Shown here piece after piece: positions 9,174-18,793 of a stretch of DNA of 64,000 nucleotides. Location of the stretch: contig NZ_QWLM01000003.1 of the NCBI RefSeq assembly GCF_003515945.1, positions 186,001-250,000 on the forward strand, read 5' to 3'. The stretch's first letter is position 1. Every line of letters starts with the position of its first letter. The position numbers were made by a program, and so were the translations under genes. Source of the stretch: Dermacoccus abyssi (lineage in GTDB: Bacteria > Actinomycetota > Actinomycetes > Actinomycetales > Dermatophilaceae). A model generated the notes under the pieces. The model made no database searches. It was not told the DNA's origin and saw only the letters and a list, made by a program, of their open reading frames with translations.

Positions 9174-10052
9174 TCACGCGGCGAACGCGGTGAGCACGGC
9201 CCACGTCACGGGCGCGGCGAGCACGAGCGAGTCGAGGCGGTCCATGAGGCCGCCGTGGCCGGGGATGAGGTTGCTCATGTCCTTGATGCCGAGGTCGCGC
9301 TTGATCATCGACTCGCACAGGTCGCCGGCCGTCGCGGCCACGACGACAGCCGAACCGAGCAGGATGCCCACCCAGAAGGGAGCGTGGAGCACGAGCGTCA
9401 CCGAGAGCACGCCCACGACGACGCAGCTCGCCCATGACCCGGCGAAGCCCTCCCAGGACTTCTTCGGGCTGACGGTAGGTGCCATCGGGTGCTTGCCGAG
9501 CATGACGCCGGCGGCGTACCCGCCGATGTCGCTGCTGATCGTCACGAGGATGAAGACGATGATGCGGCTCACGCCGTCCGGAGCATGGAGGAGCATCATC
9601 GCGAACGACACGAGTGCCGGGACGTAGAGGGCGATGAACGCGGCCGCCGCCGTGTCGGCGGCGTCCTTGTTGGCGAGCGCCCCCCACAGGATGAACACGA
9701 GCACGCTGCCGACGAGCGCGGCCAGCATGGCCGACGGACCCATGACGTAGGCCGCCACGGGAATGACGGCGGCCGCGACGAGCGTCGGCGCCCAGGAGGG
9801 GCGGAAGTGGCCCGACGGCATGACCCGCAGCAGCTCGTGCGTGCCGATCACCGACGCCGTCGTCGCGAGGACGACGAACAGCTCCTTGCGGACGAAGAGC
9901 GACACGAGCACGAGCCCGCCGAGAACGAGCGCAGCCAACACTGCGGCCCGCAGGTCACGGCCGGCCTTGTTCTTCTTCGGAGCCGATGCGGGCGCAGCAA
10001 CCGACCCCGCGCCGGGTGGCGGCGGGGTCGGTGGTGTTGCTGATGCAGGCAT
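9174..10052 (-). CDS. cdsA: Phosphatidate cytidylyltransferase (CDP-diacylglycerol synthase)
   Basis: Makes CDP-diacylglycerol from phosphatidate and CTP, the branch point for phospholipids. A Pro/Ala-rich cytoplasmic head of about 40 residues is followed by eight or so membrane helices. The family signature is complete near the C-terminus: 'SMIKRDLGIKDMSNLIPGHG' followed by GLMDRLDS. ATG 10052 was chosen because the frame further upstream overlaps frr, and this start puts cdsA 25 bases after the frr stop. The pyrH-frr-cdsA-rlmN order is the normal actinobacterial arrangement. Confidence 0.92.
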   Translation of the reverse strand: MPASATPPTPPPPGAGSVAAPASAPKKNKAGRDLRAAVLAALVLGGLVLVSLFVRKELFVVLATTASVIGTHELLRVMPSGHFRPSWAPTLVAAAVIPVAAYVMGPSAMLAALVGSVLVFILWGALANKDAADTAAAAFIALYVPALVSFAMMLLHAPDGVSRIIVFILVTISSDIGGYAAGVMLGKHPMAPTVSPKKSWEGFAGSWASCVVVGVLSVTLVLHAPFWVGILLGSAVVVAATAGDLCESMIKRDLGIKDMSNLIPGHGGLMDRLDSLVLAAPVTWAVLTAFAA

Positions 10053-10077
10053 CGGGCTTTCGAGGACGAACTCGAGG

Positions 10078-10638
10078 TCAGACCTCGAGAAGCTCGGATT
10101 CCTTGCCCTTGAGGAGCGCGTCGATCGTGTCGACACGCTTCTTCGTCAGAGCGTCGAGGTCCTTCTCGGCGCGTGCGCCCTCGTCCTCGCCGATCTCCTT
10201 GTCCTTGACCAGCTTGTCGATGTCCTGGTTCGCCTTGCGGCGCACGTTGCGGACGCTGACGCGGCCGTTCTCGGCCTTGTCCTTGGCCATCTTGATGTAG
10301 TCCTTGCGGCGCTCCTCGGTGAGGGCGGGCAGGATGCAGCGGATCTGGTTGCCGTCGTTGCTCGGGTTCACGCCGAGGTCGGAGTCGCGCAGCGTCTTCT
10401 CGATCTCGGAGATGGCCGACTTGTCGAACGGAATGATGAGGATCGTGCGCGCCTCGGGCGTCTGGAACGACGCGAGCTGCTGCAGCGGCGTCGGAGCGCC
10501 GTAGTAGTCGACTGTCAGGCGGTTGAACATGGCGGCGTTCGCACGGCCGGTACGGATGGACGCGAAGTCCTCCTTGGCGGCGTCGATCGCCTTGTCCATC
10601 TTCTCCTCGGCCTCGAGGAGGATCTCGTCAATGTCCAT
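10078..10638 (-). CDS. frr: Ribosome recycling factor
   Basis: Releases mRNA and tRNA from post-termination ribosomes together with EF-G. The 186-residue product starts at 'MDIDEILLEAEEKMDKAI' and ends in the coiled helical bundle 'KKRVDTIDALLKGKESELLEV'. 'RTGRANAAMFNRLTVDYYG' is the conserved N-terminal motif. The length is exactly that of the family. Its frame continues open far upstream through pyrH, but that part is an antisense-quality reading and is excluded. It lies 43 bases downstream of pyrH. Confidence 0.96.
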   Translation of the reverse strand: MDIDEILLEAEEKMDKAIDAAKEDFASIRTGRANAAMFNRLTVDYYGAPTPLQQLASFQTPEARTILIIPFDKSAISEIEKTLRDSDLGVNPSNDGNQIRCILPALTEERRKDYIKMAKDKAENGRVSVRNVRRKANQDIDKLVKDKEIGEDEGARAEKDLDALTKKRVDTIDALLKGKESELLEV

Positions 10639-10681
10639 GGCTTCGCTTCCGTTCGTCGTTTCTCTCGATCGCACGCCCGAA

Positions 10682-11437
10682 TCAGGACGCGGCGACCAAC
10701 GTTCCGATCTTCTCACCCTGCAGAGCGCGGGTGATGTTGCCTTCGCCTTCCATGCCGAACACGACCATGGGCAGCTTGTTCTCCATGCACAGGCTGAACG
10801 CGGCGGCGTCGACGATCTTGAGACCGCGCGCCAGGGCGTCCGCGTGCGTGACGGTGTCGAGCTTGACCGCCTCGGGGTTCTTGCGCGGGTCGTCGGAGTA
10901 GACGCCGTCGACGCCGTTCTTCGCGACGAGCACGGCGTCACAGTGCGTCTCGAGCGCACGCTGGGCCGAGACGGTGTCGGTGGAGAAAAACGGCATGCCT
11001 GCACCCGCGCCGAAGATGACGACGCGGCCCTTCTCCATGTGACGGATCGCCCGGCGCGGGATGTACGGCTCCGCGACCTGCGTCATCTCGATGGCGGACT
11101 GCACGCGCGTCTCGATGTTCTCCTTCTCCAGGAAGTCCTGAAGAGCGAGGCAGTTCATCACGGTGCCGAGCATGCCGATGTAGTCGGCGCGGCTGCGGTC
11201 CATGCCCTTCTGCTGCAGTTCGGCGCCGCGGAAGAAGTTGCCTCCACCGACGACGACCGCGACCTGGACGCCGGAGCGGACGGCCGGAGCGATCTGACGG
11301 GCGATCGCACGCACGACCTCGGGGTCGACGCCGACACTTCCGCCGCCGAAGACCTCGCCCGAGAGCTTGAGCAGCACTCGCGTGTAGGGGGTGCGCGTCT
11401 CGCCGGTGACCGGCTGACCGCTCGGAATGTCGCTCAT
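10682..11437 (-). CDS. pyrH: UMP kinase
   Basis: Phosphorylates UMP to UDP; bacterial members are hexameric and regulated by GTP and UTP. '[14 protein letters not shown]' is the first nucleotide-binding loop, '[20 protein letters not shown]' the second, and '[14 protein letters not shown]' the third. The product is 251 residues. ATG 11437 is preceded at seven bases by AGGAGG on the coding strand, which fixes the start and excludes the longer frame. It heads the pyrH-frr-cdsA cluster, downstream of rpsB-tsf as in most bacteria, but here a mutarotase gene lies between. Confidence 0.95.
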   Translation of the reverse strand: MSDIPSGQPVTGETRTPYTRVLLKLSGEVFGGGSVGVDPEVVRAIARQIAPAVRSGVQVAVVVGGGNFFRGAELQQKGMDRSRADYIGMLGTVMNCLALQDFLEKENIETRVQSAIEMTQVAEPYIPRRAIRHMEKGRVVIFGAGAGMPFFSTDTVSAQRALETHCDAVLVAKNGVDGVYSDDPRKNPEAVKLDTVTHADALARGLKIVDAAAFSLCMENKLPMVVFGMEGEGNITRALQGEKIGTLVAAS

Positions 11438-11511
11438 TTCGCCTCCTGGCAGGCTCTCGGACATGCGTCGAGCAATACTTTCACACGCGTCACGGCCAGC
11501 GGAAACGAGCG

Positions 11512-12408
11512 TCACTCCCCCGGCGCATAGGTGGCCCGCATGGTGCGGGAGGTTCCGGGCGCCAAGGTGACGGCGTTGTCGCGCACGTTCGCCGTTTCGA
11601 GACAGACGAAGCCCGGCCACGCGTCATCGGGGACGTCGCCCATGGCCGAGGCCTTCTCGATGTGCGGATTCCAGACGACGACGTCACCGCTGCCCTCGCG
11701 GGTCAACGTCAGCAGGCTGCGTGCGGCGTCGTCACGCGGCACCAGGCGCAACGGGGCGTCCTCGAGGTGGACGATCGAGTCGACCTCACCGTCGAACACG
11801 ACGGCACCGTCCTGGGTGTGGGTGCGCCCTGTGAGCTGGTCGAGCACCGAGGCACCCACGGCGCCCTCGAGGGCGACCTGCCGTACGTCGGCGACCCTGA
11901 GGTAGGTGTGCAGGGCCGCCTCGACCGTGACGTCCACGGAGCCCTCGTTGACGGCGCCCAGCTCGAGGGCCAAGGCTTCCCCGAAGGTGACCACGTAGCG
12001 TGCCACGAGCCCCTCCGGCCAGTGGTCACCGCCCGGGGCACCCGCGACATCGGCATGCGACAACTCGAAGTGCAACCGCACGGTCTTCGCATCCTCGTCC
12101 GCCTCCACGAGACGCCACGGCACCACACGCGCCGGACCGTGCGACGGCTTCATGTCACCCGAAACACCCGACCCGAACCAGGGGAAACAGACCGGCACGC
12201 CACCACGGATCGCCGACGCGCCTGCCTTCGCAAGAGGGCTCATCCACAACATCTCGTCCCCACCGACAGGGACGAAACTCGTGACGTGCGCTCCGTGCAG
12301 CTGAACCACACCCGACGAGCGGGTGCCGTCGACCCGCAGAGCATCGCCGCCGTCGAGGCCGTCGATGCGGGCGACAGAAGCGGGGAGTTCGGCGATGAAG
12401 TCGCTCAC
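11512..12408 (-). CDS. D-hexose-6-phosphate mutarotase (aldose epimerase family)
   Basis: Interconverts the anomers of glucose 6-phosphate. The fold markers are '[20 protein letters not shown]', '[15 protein letters not shown]', '[14 protein letters not shown]', which contains the catalytic His, and '[14 protein letters not shown]'. The product is about 298 residues. GTG 12408 is chosen because a strong terminator (12451-12485) lies inside the longer open frame that begins at 12501; GTG 12438 is the other candidate. The gene is inserted between tsf and pyrH, which are adjacent in many bacteria, and it is probably transcribed from its own promoter. Confidence 0.85.
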   Translation of the reverse strand: MSDFIAELPASVARIDGLDGGDALRVDGTRSSGVVQLHGAHVTSFVPVGGDEMLWMSPLAKAGASAIRGGVPVCFPWFGSGVSGDMKPSHGPARVVPWRLVEADEDAKTVRLHFELSHADVAGAPGGDHWPEGLVARYVVTFGEALALELGAVNEGSVDVTVEAALHTYLRVADVRQVALEGAVGASVLDQLTGRTHTQDGAVVFDGEVDSIVHLEDAPLRLVPRDDAARSLLTLTREGSGDVVVWNPHIEKASAMGDVPDDAWPGFVCLETANVRDNAVTLAPGTSRTMRATYAPGE

Positions 12409-12450
12409 GGGGTCACGGTAACGGATGGGGTTGAGCACTGGGCATGACAA

Positions 12451-12485
12451 AGCCCGCTCCCTGCCGCGTGGGCTGGGAGCGGGCT
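12451..12485 (-). terminator. Rho-independent terminator of rpsB-tsf
   Basis: An 11-bp perfect stem (12451-12461 with 12475-12485, AGCCCGCTCCC/GGGAGCGGGCT) is followed on the minus strand by TTTGTC. It lies 119 bases after tsf and helps fix the start of the mutarotase. Confidence 0.8.
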
Positions 12486-12501
12486 GAGTCTGTGCGGTCA
12501 C

Positions 12502-12533
12502 CAGTCAGACGCTATTTTTCTGGCGTCTGACTG
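12502..12533. repeat. Second hairpin downstream of tsf
   Basis: CAGTCAGACGC (12502-12512) and GCGTCTGACTG (12523-12533) form an 11-bp perfect stem with an A/T-rich loop. The core GTCAGACGC recurs at the tsf stop codon (from 12602). It may be a tandem terminator or a processing site. Confidence 0.5.
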
Positions 12534-12603
12534 CGCACTCGGCTTCGGCCGCCGACGGAGCTCGCTAGCGCTCGCCACGTCGACAACCTTCGCCTCCTGC
12601 TTG

Positions 12604-13428
12604 TCAGACGCCGACCTTAAAGCGAAGGAAGCCCTTCACCTCTGCACCGGCCTCCTCGGCCACCTTGGCGACCGACTTCTTGGCGTCCTTGGCGAACGGC
12701 TGCTCGAGCAGCACGTTCTCCTTGAAGTAACCGTTGACACGGCCTTCGATGATCTTCGGCAGAGCAGCCTCCGGCTTGCCCTCCTCCTTGGCAGTGGCCT
12801 CCGCGACGCGACGCTCGTTCTCGACGACGTCAGCGTCGATCTCGTCACGCGTGAGAACCGAGGGGGAGAACGCGGCCGTGTGCATCGCGATGTCACGCAG
12901 CGTCGTCTCGTCGCCGGAACCGGCCACCAGAACACCGATCTGAGCCGGGAGGTCCGGGCTCGTCTTGTGCAGGTAGGAGACGACGACGTCGCCCTCGAGG
13001 CGACCGACGCGGTTGACGACGATCTTCTCGCCGATCGTGGCGTTGGCTTCGTTGAGGACGTCCTCGACGGTCTGGCCGTTCATGTCCGACTTGAGCAGTT
13101 CCTCGGCGTTCGTCGCCTTGACGGCAACGGCCTGCGCGAGGACCTGGTCGGCGAGGGTGATGAACTTGTCGCCCTTGGCGACGAAGTCCGTCTCGCAGTT
13201 GATCTCGACGAGGGTGCCGACGCCACCCTCGACCTTGGCCGTCACGAGACCGTTGGAGGCCGAGCGGCCCTCACGCTTCGTGACGCCCTTGAGGCCCTTC
13301 ACGCGAAGGATCTCGGTGGCCTTGGCCTTGTCGCCCTCGGCCTCGTCTAGAGCCTTCTTGACGTCCATCATGCCGGCGCCGGTTGCTTCGCGCAGCGCCT
13401 TGATGTCAGCGGCGGTGTAGTTCGCCAT
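12604..13428 (-). CDS. tsf: Translation elongation factor Ts
   Basis: Guanine-nucleotide exchange factor for EF-Tu. 'MANYTAADIKALREATGAGM' begins the N-terminal UBA-like domain, and 'EINCETDFVAKGDKF' contains the TDFV motif that contacts EF-Tu. The 274-residue length fits actinobacterial EF-Ts. ATG 13428 has GAGGAG upstream on the coding strand; the frame extends to 13479 but lacks a matching site there. It follows rpsB by 117 bases with an intervening hairpin. Confidence 0.96.
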   Translation of the reverse strand: MANYTAADIKALREATGAGMMDVKKALDEAEGDKAKATEILRVKGLKGVTKREGRSASNGLVTAKVEGGVGTLVEINCETDFVAKGDKFITLADQVLAQAVAVKATNAEELLKSDMNGQTVEDVLNEANATIGEKIVVNRVGRLEGDVVVSYLHKTSPDLPAQIGVLVAGSGDETTLRDIAMHTAAFSPSVLTRDEIDADVVENERRVAEATAKEEGKPEAALPKIIEGRVNGYFKENVLLEQPFAKDAKKSVAKVAEEAGAEVKGFLRFKVGV

Positions 13429-13479
13429 GTTTTTCGCTCCTCGGTGAGTCGAAAGAATGCTGTGGTGGTGCTCGGTCAC

Positions 13480-13518
13480 CCGCCCGCCGTCACTCTGGTC
13501 GAGAGCGACGGCGGGCGG
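13480..13518 (-). promoter_or_regulatory. Intergenic hairpin between rpsB and tsf
   Basis: A 12-bp GC-rich stem (13480-13491 with 13507-13518) has a further CTCT/AGAG pairing inside the loop. It is not followed by a T-run, so it is more likely an attenuator or mRNA-stability element than a full terminator. Partial termination between rpsB and tsf is known in other bacteria. Confidence 0.55.
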
Positions 13519-13545
13519 ATGACGAAGCGGTGAAGGTCTGGAAAA

Positions 13546-14469
13546 TCAGGCCTGCGAGTCGGCGATGGCCTGAGCCTGCTTCTCCTCGGCCTTGGCCAGA
13601 GCAGCGGCCTCTGCGGGGTCCTTCGTCGCGGCGGCGGCCGTCGAGTCAGCAGCTTCCTTGACGGACGTGGGGCCCGTCTCGGTGTCGGTCTTCGCAGCGG
13701 CGTCCTCGGAGGCGAGAAGCTCACGCTCCCACTCGGCCATCGGCTCGTTGGTCGTGGCGGCGTCGCCCGACTTGCCCTGCGAGCGAGCCATGAGACCGTC
13801 GGCAACGGCGTCGGCGATGACGCGCGTCAGCAGCGTGACGGAGCGGATCGCGTCGTCGTTGCCCGGGATCTTGTAGTCGACCTCGTCGGGGTCACAGTTG
13901 GTGTCGAGGATCGCGATGACGGGGAGGCCGAGCTTGCGGGCCTCGTCAACCGCGAGGTGCTCCTTCTTCGTGTCGACGATCCACACGGCGGAGGGAACCT
14001 TGCTCATCTCACGGATACCGCCGAGGACGAGCTCGAGCTTGGCCTTCTCACGCGAGAGGAGCAGGAGCTCCTTCTTCGTGTAGCCGGAGCCGGCAACGTT
14101 GTCGAAGTCGAGGGTCTCGAGCTCCTTCAGACGCGTCAGGCGCTTGCTGATCGTCTGGAAGTTGGTGAGCATACCGCCGAGCCAACGGTGGTTGATGTAC
14201 GGCATGCCGACGCGGGTGGCCTGCTCGGCAATGGACTCCTGAGCCTGCTTCTTGGTGCCGACGAACAGGATCGTGCCGCCGTGGGCGACCGTCTGCTTGA
14301 CGAACTCGTAGGCGTCGTTGATGTAGGTCAGCGACTGCTGCAGGTCGATGATGTAGATGCCGTTGCGCTCCGTCATGATGAAGCGCTTCATCTTCGGGTT
14401 CCACCGACGGGTCTGGTGTCCGAAGTGGACGCCGCTCTCGAGGAGCTGGCGCATGGTGACGACGGCCAT
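13546..14469 (-). CDS. rpsB: 30S ribosomal protein S2 with a long acidic/alanine-rich tail
   Basis: Small-subunit protein that bridges head and body of the 30S subunit. '[20 protein letters not shown]' and '[20 protein letters not shown]' are the conserved N-terminus. '[20 protein letters not shown]' is near the end of the conserved fold. The 307-residue product extends about 70 residues past the usual core with an Ala/Glu/Lys-rich tail, as in other high-GC actinomycetes. ATG 14469 is preferred over ATG 14487 because homologues begin at MAVVT. It is the first gene of the rpsB-tsf unit. Confidence 0.95.
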   Translation of the reverse strand: MAVVTMRQLLESGVHFGHQTRRWNPKMKRFIMTERNGIYIIDLQQSLTYINDAYEFVKQTVAHGGTILFVGTKKQAQESIAEQATRVGMPYINHRWLGGMLTNFQTISKRLTRLKELETLDFDNVAGSGYTKKELLLLSREKAKLELVLGGIREMSKVPSAVWIVDTKKEHLAVDEARKLGLPVIAILDTNCDPDEVDYKIPGNDDAIRSVTLLTRVIADAVADGLMARSQGKSGDAATTNEPMAEWERELLASEDAAAKTDTETGPTSVKEAADSTAAAATKDPAEAAALAKAEEKQAQAIADSQA

Positions 14470-14802
14470 GCCGAAGTCCCCTTTCATTTAGAGGTTTCAG
14501 TTCTTGCAGCCGGATTGCTGCCCTGGTGACCCGATCGACGGCCGCCGGCCCCATTCCCCTCGCACAGGTTCACGGTGTCGGACTGCTGGACGTCGACCTC
14601 GCTCCACGCGCGGCCCGTTACCGGGTCGCGCCTTCGCGAAGAAGGTCACGCGAATTCGTCTCGTGAGCCTCGCTCCTCTTCGTCAACCCACCGGGGCGAG
14701 TGAACGCATCCGAACGTGGACACACAAGACGTGCCTCCAGCTTACCGGTTGGGTTGCCCCGCCAAGAAATCGGCCCGGTTGCCGGTCGGCTACGGTGAGG
14801 CG
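14470..14802 (-). promoter_or_regulatory. Divergent intergenic region with the rpsB leader
   Basis: No gene was found in this 333-base gap between rpsB and the aminotransferase. It holds a hairpin (GCGCGGCCCG 14608-14617 with CGGGTCGCGC 14622-14631, one G-T pair) that would lie in the rpsB 5' leader. A ribosomal-protein leader structure is plausible but not proven. Confidence 0.4.
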
Positions 14803-15978
14803 ATGACCGGAAAGCGCTCTTCCATCACTGCTCCCGCGGGCGGAACGATCTTCGCCCGGATGACTCAGTTGGCCGCCGAGACCGGCGCGGTCAACCTCGG
14901 CCAGGGCTTCCCCGACTCCGACGGCCCCGCCACGGTGCGCGACACCGCGATCGAGGCGATCAACGGTGGCCACAACCAGTATCCGCCGGCGCGGGGCACC
15001 GGCGAACTGCTCGCCGCCATCGCCCGGCACCAGCAGCGGTGGTACGGGATCGAGCTCGACCCGGCGTCCGAGATCCTCGTGACGACCGGCGCCACCGAGG
15101 CCATTGCGGCGTCGGTGCTCAGCCTCGTCTCCCCCGGCGACGAGGTCGTCATGTTCGAGCCGTACTACGACTCGTACGCCGCCATGGTGGAGCGCGCCGG
15201 CGGTGTGCGCCGAACGGTGCCGCTGCGTTTCCCCGACTTCGCCGTCGACGAGGCCGCCCTCGAAGCGGCCTTCAGCGAGCGCACGGCCGTCGTGCTGCTC
15301 AACACGCCGCACAACCCGACGGGCAAGGTGTTCACCCGCGAGGAGCTCGCGTTCATCGGCGAACTGGCGACGCGTCACGACGCGATCGTCATGTGCGACG
15401 AGGTGTACGAGCACCTGGCCTTCGCGCCCCACGAACACGTGCCGATGGCGACGCTGCCGGGCATGGCCGAGCGAACCCTCACCTTCGGCTCGGGCGGCAA
15501 GACGTTCAACACGACGGGCTGGAAGATCGGCTGGGTCACCGGCCCGGCCGACCTCGTCGCCGTCGTCAACGGGGCGAAGCAGTACGTCACCTTCGGTACC
15601 GGCACTCCCCTGCAGCTCGGCATCGCGTCGGGTCTTGAGATGTCCGACCATTTCTTCACCGGGTTGCGCGAGGACATGGCGCTTCGACGTGACGTGCTCG
15701 CCGACGGTCTGCGCGCTGCCGGCTTCGACGTCGTCGTTCCGCAGGGTGGCTACTTCGTCCTCGCTGATGCCGCTCCGCGCGGCGTCACGGACGCTGAGCA
15801 ATACGCGCTGGAGCTGCCGGAGGCGGCGGGCGTGGTTGCTGTTCCGGCGTCCGTGTTCTGTGACGACGCCGAGGCGAGCGGCATGGCGAGTGTCATGCGT
15901 TTCGCGTTCTGCAAGAAGCGTTCCACGATCGACGAAGCCGTGACGCGGCTTGTGGACACATACGGCCAGCGCGCCTGA
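14803..15978 (+). CDS. PLP-dependent aminotransferase class I/II (DapC / kynurenine aminotransferase-like)
   Basis: Fold-type I aminotransferase of 391 residues. 'GAVNLGQGFPDSDGP' near residue 33 is the substrate-gate motif of this subgroup. 'NTPHNPTGKVFTREEL' and 'CDEVYEHLAF' bind PLP, and 'SGGKTFNTTGWKIGW' contains the Schiff-base lysine. The closest known functions are N-succinyldiaminopimelate aminotransferase and kynurenine/methionine aminotransferase; the sequence alone does not decide. ATG 14803 is the first start that matches homologue length. It stands alone, divergent from rpsB and 81 bases before the M23 peptidase. Confidence 0.85.
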   Translation: MTGKRSSITAPAGGTIFARMTQLAAETGAVNLGQGFPDSDGPATVRDTAIEAINGGHNQYPPARGTGELLAAIARHQQRWYGIELDPASEILVTTGATEAIAASVLSLVSPGDEVVMFEPYYDSYAAMVERAGGVRRTVPLRFPDFAVDEAALEAAFSERTAVVLLNTPHNPTGKVFTREELAFIGELATRHDAIVMCDEVYEHLAFAPHEHVPMATLPGMAERTLTFGSGGKTFNTTGWKIGWVTGPADLVAVVNGAKQYVTFGTGTPLQLGIASGLEMSDHFFTGLREDMALRRDVLADGLRAAGFDVVVPQGGYFVLADAAPRGVTDAEQYALELPEAAGVVAVPASVFCDDAEASGMASVMRFAFCKKRSTIDEAVTRLVDTYGQRA

Positions 15979-16059
15979 GGGGCCTCTCGAACAGACATTT
16001 CCACAGGGCACCAGTTGCTCAGCTGCCGGTGAGCAGGGCAGGCAATCGAAGCTGAGGGC

Positions 16060-16608
16060 ATGTCACCTGCCCGCCTTCGTCCTGCGCTCGTCGGCGCCGT
16101 CGTCGTGCTCCTCGCGAGCAACGCAGCAGCGTCACCGCCCACTCGGGCGCCGGTGCCCGCGGCTCAGAGCAGCGCTTCGACGAGTGACGTAGTTGCTCCG
16201 TCCGAGCGGTTTGCCTGGCCTGTCGACCCGCACGTTGTCACGCGGCGGTTCGACCCTCCCGAGGTGAAGTGGGGCGCGGGCCACCGCGGTGTCGACCTTG
16301 CGACGACGCAAGGCACGTCGGTCAAGGCGCCCTCAGATGCCACTGTGACGTTCGTCGGCACGATCGCGGGACGTCCGGTCATCACGTTGCGCCATCCGGA
16401 GGGGTTCGACACGACGTACGAGCCGGTGGCGGCGGACGTCGAGCGCGGTGCCCACGTGAGCAGAGGCCAGGTGATCGGCAAGATCACTTCCGGCGGTCAC
16501 TGCGAGAAACGCTGCCTGCACTGGGGGTACAAGGTGGCCAAGGACGCCTACCGCGATCCGCTGACGCTCGTCTCCGGTATCCGTCCCGTGCTGCTGCCGC
16601 CGCTGTGA
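16060..16608 (+). CDS. Secreted M23-family peptidase (LytM domain)
   Basis: A 182-residue protein with a signal peptide (residues 1-24, 'LVGAVVVLLASNAAASPP') and a single LytM/M23 domain. 'GHRGVDLATTQGTSVKAPS' supplies the HxxxD zinc ligands, and 'CEKRCLHWGYK' the second catalytic His region, with two cysteines that could form a disulfide. Active M23 enzymes cut peptidoglycan cross-bridges; in place of the usual LHFE motif this one reads LHWGY, a common variant in short actinobacterial members. It converges on xerC with seven bases between the stops. Confidence 0.8.
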   Translation: MSPARLRPALVGAVVVLLASNAAASPPTRAPVPAAQSSASTSDVVAPSERFAWPVDPHVVTRRFDPPEVKWGAGHRGVDLATTQGTSVKAPSDATVTFVGTIAGRPVITLRHPEGFDTTYEPVAADVERGAHVSRGQVIGKITSGGHCEKRCLHWGYKVAKDAYRDPLTLVSGIRPVLLPPL

Positions 16609-16615
16609 GCGGCGA

Positions 16616-17593
16616 TCAGGCCCGAGGGTGCGCCTGGACGTAGCCCGCGCGCAGACGCTCAGCCGACACGTGGGTGTAGATCTGCGTCGTCGACAATGAG
16701 GCGTGCCCGAGATACTCCTGCACCGTTCGCAGGTCGGCGCCGCCCTCGACGAGGTGCGTCGCGGCACTGTGGCGCAGACCGTGGGGCGCGAGATCGGGTG
16801 CTCCCTCGACGGCTGACGTGGCGGCGTGGACGATGCTGCGCACCTGGCGCTGGTCGATGCGCCTGCCGCGCACGCCGAGAAACAGAGCCGGGCCGGAGGC
16901 GGGTTGCGCGAGCGCGGGACGCCCCGTCGATCGCCAGAGGCGCAGCGCCGTTTCGGCCGGCGCGCCGTAGGGCACCATGCGTTCCTTGCGACCCTTGCCC
17001 ATGACACGGACGAGTCGATTCGTCTCGTCGAGGCTTGCTTCGTCGAGAGCCACGAGTTCGCCGACGCGCATCCCCGTGGCGTAGAGGAGCTCGAGGACGG
17101 CGGCGTCACGGAGCGCCACGGCGCGCGTCGTCGGATCGCTCTCGCCGCCCGCCCTCTCGGCTGCATCGCTGGAGCGCGTCTCCCCGGTACCTCCAGCACT
17201 CGTCCTGTCGCGCGCGGCGTCGAGGATCTGCGCGGCTTGCGACGCCTGCAGCACGTCCGGCAGCGACGCGTGCCGCTTCGGCGCCGTGAGCCGAACCGAC
17301 GGATCCGTCGCCATGACGCCCTGCTTCTTCGCCCACCGACAGAAGGTGCGCGCGCTCGAGACCCGGCGGGCCACCGTCGTGCGTGATGCGCCGCTCTCAC
17401 TGACGCCCGCGAGCCATCCGCGCAGGTGGGTGAGTGTGAGATCGCCCCAGGAGCCGACGCCCACCTCGTCGAGGTGATGGCGCAGGCTTTCCAAGTCGCC
17501 CGCGTACGCACGCACTGTGTGGGGCGAACGCTCACGTTCTGCGCTGAGGTGATCGAGGAAGCGTTCGATCACGCTGGCGGCCGGTCCGGACAT
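16616..17593 (-). CDS. xerC: Tyrosine recombinase XerC
   Basis: Chromosome-dimer resolution recombinase acting at dif sites with its partner XerD. The N-terminal SAM-like domain spans about residues 8-95. The catalytic set is complete: Arg in 'YATGMRVGEL', Lys in 'MGKGRKERMV', 'HGLRHSAATH', His in 'GHASLSTTQIY' and the final Tyr nucleophile there. A 30-residue Ser/Gly-rich insert between the domains is unusual but sits at the linker. ATG 17593 is preferred over 17620. It is the last gene of the yraN-comM-dprA-xerC string. Confidence 0.9.
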   Translation of the reverse strand: MSGPAASVIERFLDHLSAERERSPHTVRAYAGDLESLRHHLDEVGVGSWGDLTLTHLRGWLAGVSESGASRTTVARRVSSARTFCRWAKKQGVMATDPSVRLTAPKRHASLPDVLQASQAAQILDAARDRTSAGGTGETRSSDAAERAGGESDPTTRAVALRDAAVLELLYATGMRVGELVALDEASLDETNRLVRVMGKGRKERMVPYGAPAETALRLWRSTGRPALAQPASGPALFLGVRGRRIDQRQVRSIVHAATSAVEGAPDLAPHGLRHSAATHLVEGGADLRTVQEYLGHASLSTTQIYTHVSAERLRAGYVQAHPRA

Positions 17594-17641
17594 GGTTCGA
17601 GGGTAGTGCGCGACCTCCACGTCCTCGCTGCACCGACACTG

Positions 17642-18793
17642 TCACGCCTTGCGCCACGCACCGTCCACCTTCTCGGCCAGCCCCGCAGCGAGAAGCTCGC
17701 CGAGTGCCGTCAGCACCTCCCTGGGAGTCCTGCCACAACTCGTCGCGACGTGGTCGACGCTCGCAGCGCGGCGCACCGGCAAGGCATCCCAGACGGCGCG
17801 AGCCGTGGCGCCCACCGCATCCTCCGGTTTGACGAGCGCAGGGAGGGTGTCGCGCGTCGTCTGCTGTGCCCCGTACCCGGCCATCAACTCGATGACGTCG
17901 TCGGCCCCGGTGACGAGCACCGCCGCGCCGTCGCGCACGAGCTCGTGGCAGCCGGCGCTGGCGGCCGAGGTGACCGGCCCTGGCACGGCCCCGACGACGC
18001 GTTGGATCTCCTCGGCGCGCCTGGCCGTGCTGAGCGACCCCGAACGCAACCCCGCCTCGACGACCACCGTGCCCGGCGTCAGCGCGGCGATGAGTCGGTT
18101 GCGGTGCAGGAAGCGTTGCCTCATCGGAGCGAATCCGAGCGGCATCTCACTCACGATGGCTCCCTGCTCTCGGATGGCGCTGAAGAGTGCGTCATGAGCG
18201 CTCGGATAGAGGCGGTCGACCCCACCGGGCAGAACGCAGACAGTGCCGGCGTCGCCGGCGAGGGCCCCACGATGCGCCGCGGCATCGATGCCGAAGGCCC
18301 CGCCTGACACCACGGCCACGCCATGGCTGCCAACCCCGAGAGCGATCTCGGCGGCAACGCGCTGGCCGTAGTGGGTGGCCGCCCTCGCCCCGACGAGGGC
18401 GACGGAGCGCTCGCACAACGACCGCACGTCGGCCTCGCCGACGACGAAGAGGGCGTGCGGCGGCTGAGGAAGATCGTCGAGTCGCTCGGGCCAGCCGTCG
18501 TCCGAGGGCAGGAGAATGCGAGCGCCGAACGTCTCGATGCGCCGCAGTTGCTCGGGAAGGTCGAGCTGTTCCAGGCGGGCGGCGAAATTGGCGAGTTTCT
18601 CCGGGTGCGTACGCACCGCGGCGAGCGCCTCGGGGTAACCCACGCCGTCGACGAGCAGATGGGCCTTGGCATCGCGCGGTTCTGCGATGTGCGCCCACAC
18701 GAGGCGGGCGAGCTGTTCGTCCTGCTCGGCTGCGTCACGCCAGGCGTGCCCCGTTCCTGACAGAAGGTCGTTGCGGGAGGTCGTCGTGGTCAT
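17642..18793 (-). CDS. dprA: DNA-processing protein DprA
   Basis: Single-strand DNA-binding and RecA-loading protein used in natural transformation and recombination. The 383-residue protein has an N-terminal helical region, the Rossmann core with 'VALVGARAATHYGQRVAAEI' and 'SGGAFGIDAAAHRGALAG', and a C-terminal winged-helix domain ('VDHVATSCGRTPREVLTALG'). ATG 18793 overlaps the comM stop by four bases (ATGA), fixing the start and indicating translational coupling; the frame stays open far upstream inside comM but that part is not coding in this frame. Confidence 0.93.
   Translation of the reverse strand: MTTTTSRNDLLSGTGHAWRDAAEQDEQLARLVWAHIAEPRDAKAHLLVDGVGYPEALAAVRTHPEKLANFAARLEQLDLPEQLRRIETFGARILLPSDDGWPERLDDLPQPPHALFVVGEADVRSLCERSVALVGARAATHYGQRVAAEIALGVGSHGVAVVSGGAFGIDAAAHRGALAGDAGTVCVLPGGVDRLYPSAHDALFSAIREQGAIVSEMPLGFAPMRQRFLHRNRLIAALTPGTVVVEAGLRSGSLSTARRAEEIQRVVGAVPGPVTSAASAGCHELVRDGAAVLVTGADDVIELMAGYGAQQTTRDTLPALVKPEDAVGATARAVWDALPVRRAASVDHVATSCGRTPREVLTALGELLAAGLAEKVDGAWRKA

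Noticed and set aside
7443-9437. A 664-residue plus-strand open frame
   Set aside because: Antisense to purU and rlmN, His/Arg/Asp-rich with no motif.
12409-12501. ATG start of the mutarotase at 12501
   Set aside because: A strong terminator (12451-12485) would lie inside the gene.
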